Assembly (NCBI GenBank): GCA_028564705.1
Contig: JAPXFQ010002804.1
Location: 744,001-808,000, forward strand
Direction of reading: 5' to 3'
Source: Apricaphanius iberus
Lineage: Eukaryota > Chordata > Actinopteri > Cyprinodontiformes > Aphaniidae
Length of the DNA: 64,000 nt
The notes under the pieces are model-generated. The model was not told where the DNA came from, did not search any database, and saw nothing but the letters and a program-made list of their open reading frames with translations. A program made the translations under genes and the position numbers. Below are positions 60,841 through 64,000 of the stretch, piece after piece (position 1 is the first letter of the stretch; each line of letters starts with the position of its first letter).

Positions 60841-63373
60841 ATGCTGCGCCTGACGAGCCGCCTCGTTTTCTGCGCGCTCTTCGGCTCCGTTTACGCGTCG
60901 TGCCCTCCGCGCTGCGAGTGCTCGGAAGCGGCTCAGACCGTCAAGTGCGTCTCCAAAGACCTGAGGAGTGTCCCCACCGGGATCCCCGGATACACCCGGA
61001 ACCTGTTTATAACCGGGAATCAGATCAGTCGAATCGGTCCGGACGCCTTCAGAGGTCTGGACAATGTGACCAACCTTTCTCTGAGCAACAACAGGTAAGG
61101 ACTGCTGCGGGGATTGGCCATTACTGCCAGCGAAAACAGATGCCCTATAGCCACTGACTCAATGAAATTGGCCGAACTTTCTTGAATAGACAACTTTGAA
61201 CCACTTGGCATTATGCATTGAATTAGACTGGAAGGTTTTAGGATCATTTGGAGCTGTGGCCCGTTAAAACCAATCGATCTATATGATTGGATTAACTTTG
61301 GGTTGTGTAATTCTGCATAACTGAATTTATAAGAGACTTGTTCTTTTAAAGAACAAATCAATATGACATTTGTTAATTACAATTTAAAAAATTACCCGAC
61401 TAATGTTATAATACCACAGAGATAAACTGTAATCCACTAAATCGGATTTTAGTTTCTCTGTGGTATTATAACATTTGTGACTCTTACAATCCAATATTCA
61501 GGGTTCTTAACTGTGTAAAGTCATTCATTCATTCATTCTTTCATTCTATCCTTTTCTGGAACAGTATAGCGGACACTGAGGCTGGCTGTCTAAGTCTTTG
61601 CTCTAATGTGTATTAATCATCATAAAAACATATTTCAAAATACATTTGGTGAATAAAAGAAAAGCTATGATCTTGGCTTAAATTGAACTCACCTTTGTTT
61701 TTAATAATTGTGATAAAAAGTTATTACCTGGCAAATAAACTCTGACCCACGGTGACATTGGGGTTGGTTGTCATTAATTTCATAAAATTGTGTGCAATTG
61801 AAAGAATGTACAATATAAAAAATGCCTTGAACAAAACATACATTTCATTTAATAAAATTACATACATAGTTGTATCAAATATTGTTCCTACGGCTCAAGA
61901 GACATTGAAATGTATTGGGACTTCAACCTTGTTTCCCCAGTTGATTTTCTGAGCTATCATGTCCACTATTTAGCCTTATGTCAAAGTACAATGATCCAAG
62001 AGAAGATTAACCTTCAGAGACCTTTCGCTTAAAATTCTGGATCATTCTGCCAGCTAAAGAAACAGAAAACGTTACTAATCCAACACATAGAAGAGCTGAT
62101 ACAAATATTTGATAGTTGGTGGTCCCATGCAACAACAACCAGCCCCATGTGACCTCTTGACGGTAATGTTTAGCTAGCTAACAGATGGATTTAGCTAGCT
62201 TGATAAATATCAGCTTTAAAAAAAAGCTATCTTTGTAGACTTTTTGATTCATTACTGTGTTTTTAAAAGCAAATATCTTACAAACTTTAATACAAAACTA
62301 ACAAAAACATAAAATTACTCTGACCCATAGACCCATTTATGTGTTCAAATCAAAAGGTTAGTAGTGTGAAATGACCAGATTATTAAACCACCTGTTTGAC
62401 ATCCAAAGTTCCCTCTAGTTTGTCTGTAATAAGCGATGTGACAGCGATGTGACAACAAGCCCTGGTCTACACCTACTTTGAAGTTTGACCTCTATGTTCT
62501 GCTTTTCTTCAATCCTGTCCCAGAATTTCAAAGCTGGAATCCCGCACCTTCAACGGACTCCTCCGCATTCGCTCTCTGGATCTGAGCAACAACCAGCTGA
62601 CTGTCATCCACCCCGAGGCCTTCATCGACCTCAGTCGCTCCCTGCGGGAGCTCAACCTTAGCCGAGCCCTCTACAACTACTCGTCTATAAAGGATCTGGC
62701 AACCTCCCTTCACCAGGGCTCCATGGGGAACCTGCAGGGTCTGGACCTGTCCGATAACGGCCTCATCTACCTTCCTTCGCGCATCTTCTCCAACATGAGC
62801 GGCCTGCGCCGGCTACAACTCTCCAACAACTCCCTGGTGGCTATCCGCAATCTCACCTTCTCCGGTCTGGAGAGCCTGGAGGAGCTTGATCTCACGCTCA
62901 ACGCCCTCAAGACCTTCCCCACTGAAGGCTTACAGGAGTTGGACTCCTTGCCGCAAGCCTCTCTTCTTCTGGGGGAGAACCCATTCACATGCAACTGTGG
63001 CATTGAAGCCTTTGCGATCTGGCTCAACAGGTCCCAGGATCGCGTCAGTGACGCCGAGGGCCTCTTGTGCATCTTCCCTCCCAGGATGAGGAACACATCC
63101 GTCCTCGCAGTGGGTACACTGGCTTTGGAATGCCACCAGAGGGACGCGGGGGCAGACCTCGCTTTGCAGACATCCTACGTCTTCTTGGGAATCGTCCTGG
63201 GCTTCATAGGCCTCATTTTCCTCTTGGTACTTTACCTCAACCGCAAGGGAATCAAGAAGCGTGTGTATGACATGCGGGACGCCTGCAGGGAGGTGTTGGA
63301 GGGCTACCACTACCGCTTCGAGATAGACTCCGACCCCAGGCTATCGCAGGTCTCCACAAGCGCCGATGCGTGA
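60841..63373 (+). CDS. tpbg-like: trophoblast glycoprotein (TPBG/5T4)-family LRR membrane protein, two coding exons
   Basis: Exon 1 is 60841-61094 (donor GTAAGG) and exon 2 is 62524-63373 (acceptor CCCAG). The joined frame is 367 residues. Residues 1-19 form a signal peptide (MLRLTSRLVFCALFGSVYA). An LRR N-terminal cap follows (CPPRCEC...VKC, 21-36), then about six leucine-rich repeats such as NLSLSNN, SLDLSNNQLTVI, GLDLSDNGLIYL and RLQLSNNSLVAI. The cysteine-capped LRRCT starts NPFTCNCGIEAF (237-248) and ends ALECH. A single transmembrane helix spans about 303-323. The cytoplasmic tail YLNRKGIKKRVYDMRDACRE, then LEGYHYRFEIDSDPRL, is diagnostic of TPBG relatives. N-glycosylation sites are visible (NVT, NLS, NYS, NMS, NNS, NLT, NRS, NTS). 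TPBG modulates Wnt and chemokine signalling at the cell surface (family knowledge). The start at 60841 is chosen because it places the signal peptide at the N-terminus; an in-frame ATG at 60817 would add eight polar residues. The paralogue (tpbga, tpbgb or tpbgl) cannot be decided from sequence alone. Confidence 0.92.
61095..62523 (+). other. intron of the TPBG-like gene
   Basis: A 1,429-base GT/AG intron splitting an arginine codon inside the LRR array (AG|A). It is AT-rich with no ORF of note. It holds a striking hairpin at 61402-61475 and a short (CATT)n run near 61527. Confidence 0.85.
61402..61475. repeat. near-perfect hairpin in the TPBG-like intron
   Basis: A perfect 21-base inverted repeat (61402-61422 and 61455-61475). 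The complementarity continues inward with a few mismatches to a loop of about 8 bases. It could be a minimal MITE (TTATAATACC arms) or a hairpin-forming transcript; the sequence alone does not decide. Confidence 0.7.
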
Positions 63374-64000
63374 GAACACGATCGCCACACTACGTCCATA
63401 AGGAACTCTTTCTCCTAATACATTTATCAGCAGCAGAATGTAAAAAAAAAAAAATGTACAGACGTGCCTGTAAATATAACAAAAAACAAAAAAGACTTTG
63501 ATTGAAGCATGCACTCCTCAGTCAAATGGAGATGTTTGACATTTTCATGTAAGTGCCTAAAGTAAGCTCAGTGTTGTTCCTCTATACCTGAATCAAAAAG
63601 GTCTTGTAAAAATGCACTGCAATGAAATTCTGATACTAGGAAAACAAACCTTTGGGAATTTAAAGCACAATCACTCATTCATCTTTGATCCCTTTCAAGC
63701 CCTTTGGTCCCTCCGGCCTCCTGCCCCAGGGTGCCGGAGAGGAATTAAGCCACCAAAAGCGCCCTACCCCCCCCCCCCCCCCCCAACGCCAAAGCTCCTC
63801 TTAAAATCACCACCACTCTGCTCCTATTTTTACAATTCAGCACAGGCCAGCTGAAATCTCCCCTGCCCCTTCTCCTTTTTTCCCCTTTTCTTCCCTTCTT
63901 TCTGTTTTTGGTGAAACTTTGCTTTGTTTCAACTCCTTGAGTTTTATTGTCAAAATGATGAGAACCAGCCCCCGAGCTGAGGCCGCTGAAAGTAGCCCCC
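63374..64000 (+). other. 3' flank/UTR of the TPBG-like gene
   Basis: AT-rich after the stop, with an A tract at about 63442. A poly(C) tract (63764-63784) follows and no further gene is seen. Confidence 0.5.

Noticed and set aside
62528..63310. ORFs antisense or frame-shifted to the TPBG-like exon
   Set aside because: Shadow frames of a GC-rich LRR coding exon.

Overview
This is a stretch of vertebrate, almost certainly teleost fish, nuclear genome. It is AT-rich, its genes are split by GT/AG introns, and most of the sequence is transposon debris of fish type (Tc1-like, hAT MITEs, Kolobok/piggyBac-like TTAA elements, tRNA-derived SINEs, Rex/CR1/L2-type LINE tails). The species cannot be fixed from the sequence alone. 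Nothing prokaryotic, no CRISPR array and no rRNA or free-standing tRNA gene was found.

Four protein-coding genes can be supported. (1) sh3bgrl3, minus strand: exon 1 (9360-9404) and exon 2 (1965-2132) are present, and the last exon lies beyond the left edge. (2) paqr7, a membrane progestin receptor, minus strand: a complete 349-codon reading frame in one exon (22849-23898), with a splice acceptor 40 bases upstream of the ATG. (3) tmem222, plus strand: six coding exons between 39809 and 54353, giving a 183-residue protein whose exon joins all keep frame. (4) A trophoblast-glycoprotein (TPBG/5T4)-family leucine-rich-repeat membrane protein, plus strand: two coding exons (60841-61094 and 62524-63373, 367 residues).

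Layout: 1-9404 is sh3bgrl3, its 7.2-kb intron filled with MITEs and hAT/LINE relics. 9405-22620 is intergenic, with decayed Tc1 and LINE pieces, an AT-rich degenerate repeat tract, a MITE with target duplication, and a Kolobok-like THAP element just downstream of paqr7. 23939-39800 is intergenic, with a full SINE, a Rex3-like tail, Tc1 relics and a possible unassigned exon pair. 39809-54353 is tmem222; its introns hold at least five independently datable transposon insertions, including a SINE nested in a Tc1 element. 54700-55530 is a large fold-back element. 59900-60415 is a Tc1 remnant immediately before the TPBG-like gene, which runs almost to the right end.

The genes do not form a pathway: a thioredoxin-fold adaptor, a steroid receptor, a DUF778 membrane protein and a surface LRR protein. 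From established knowledge, human SH3BGRL3, PAQR7 and TMEM222 all map to 1p36.11, so three of the four reflect conserved vertebrate synteny; this supports calling the PAQR gene paqr7. I saw no convincing new biological system. The notable content is transposon structure (clean target-site duplications, nested insertions, hairpins) and the intron interrupting the LRR gene.
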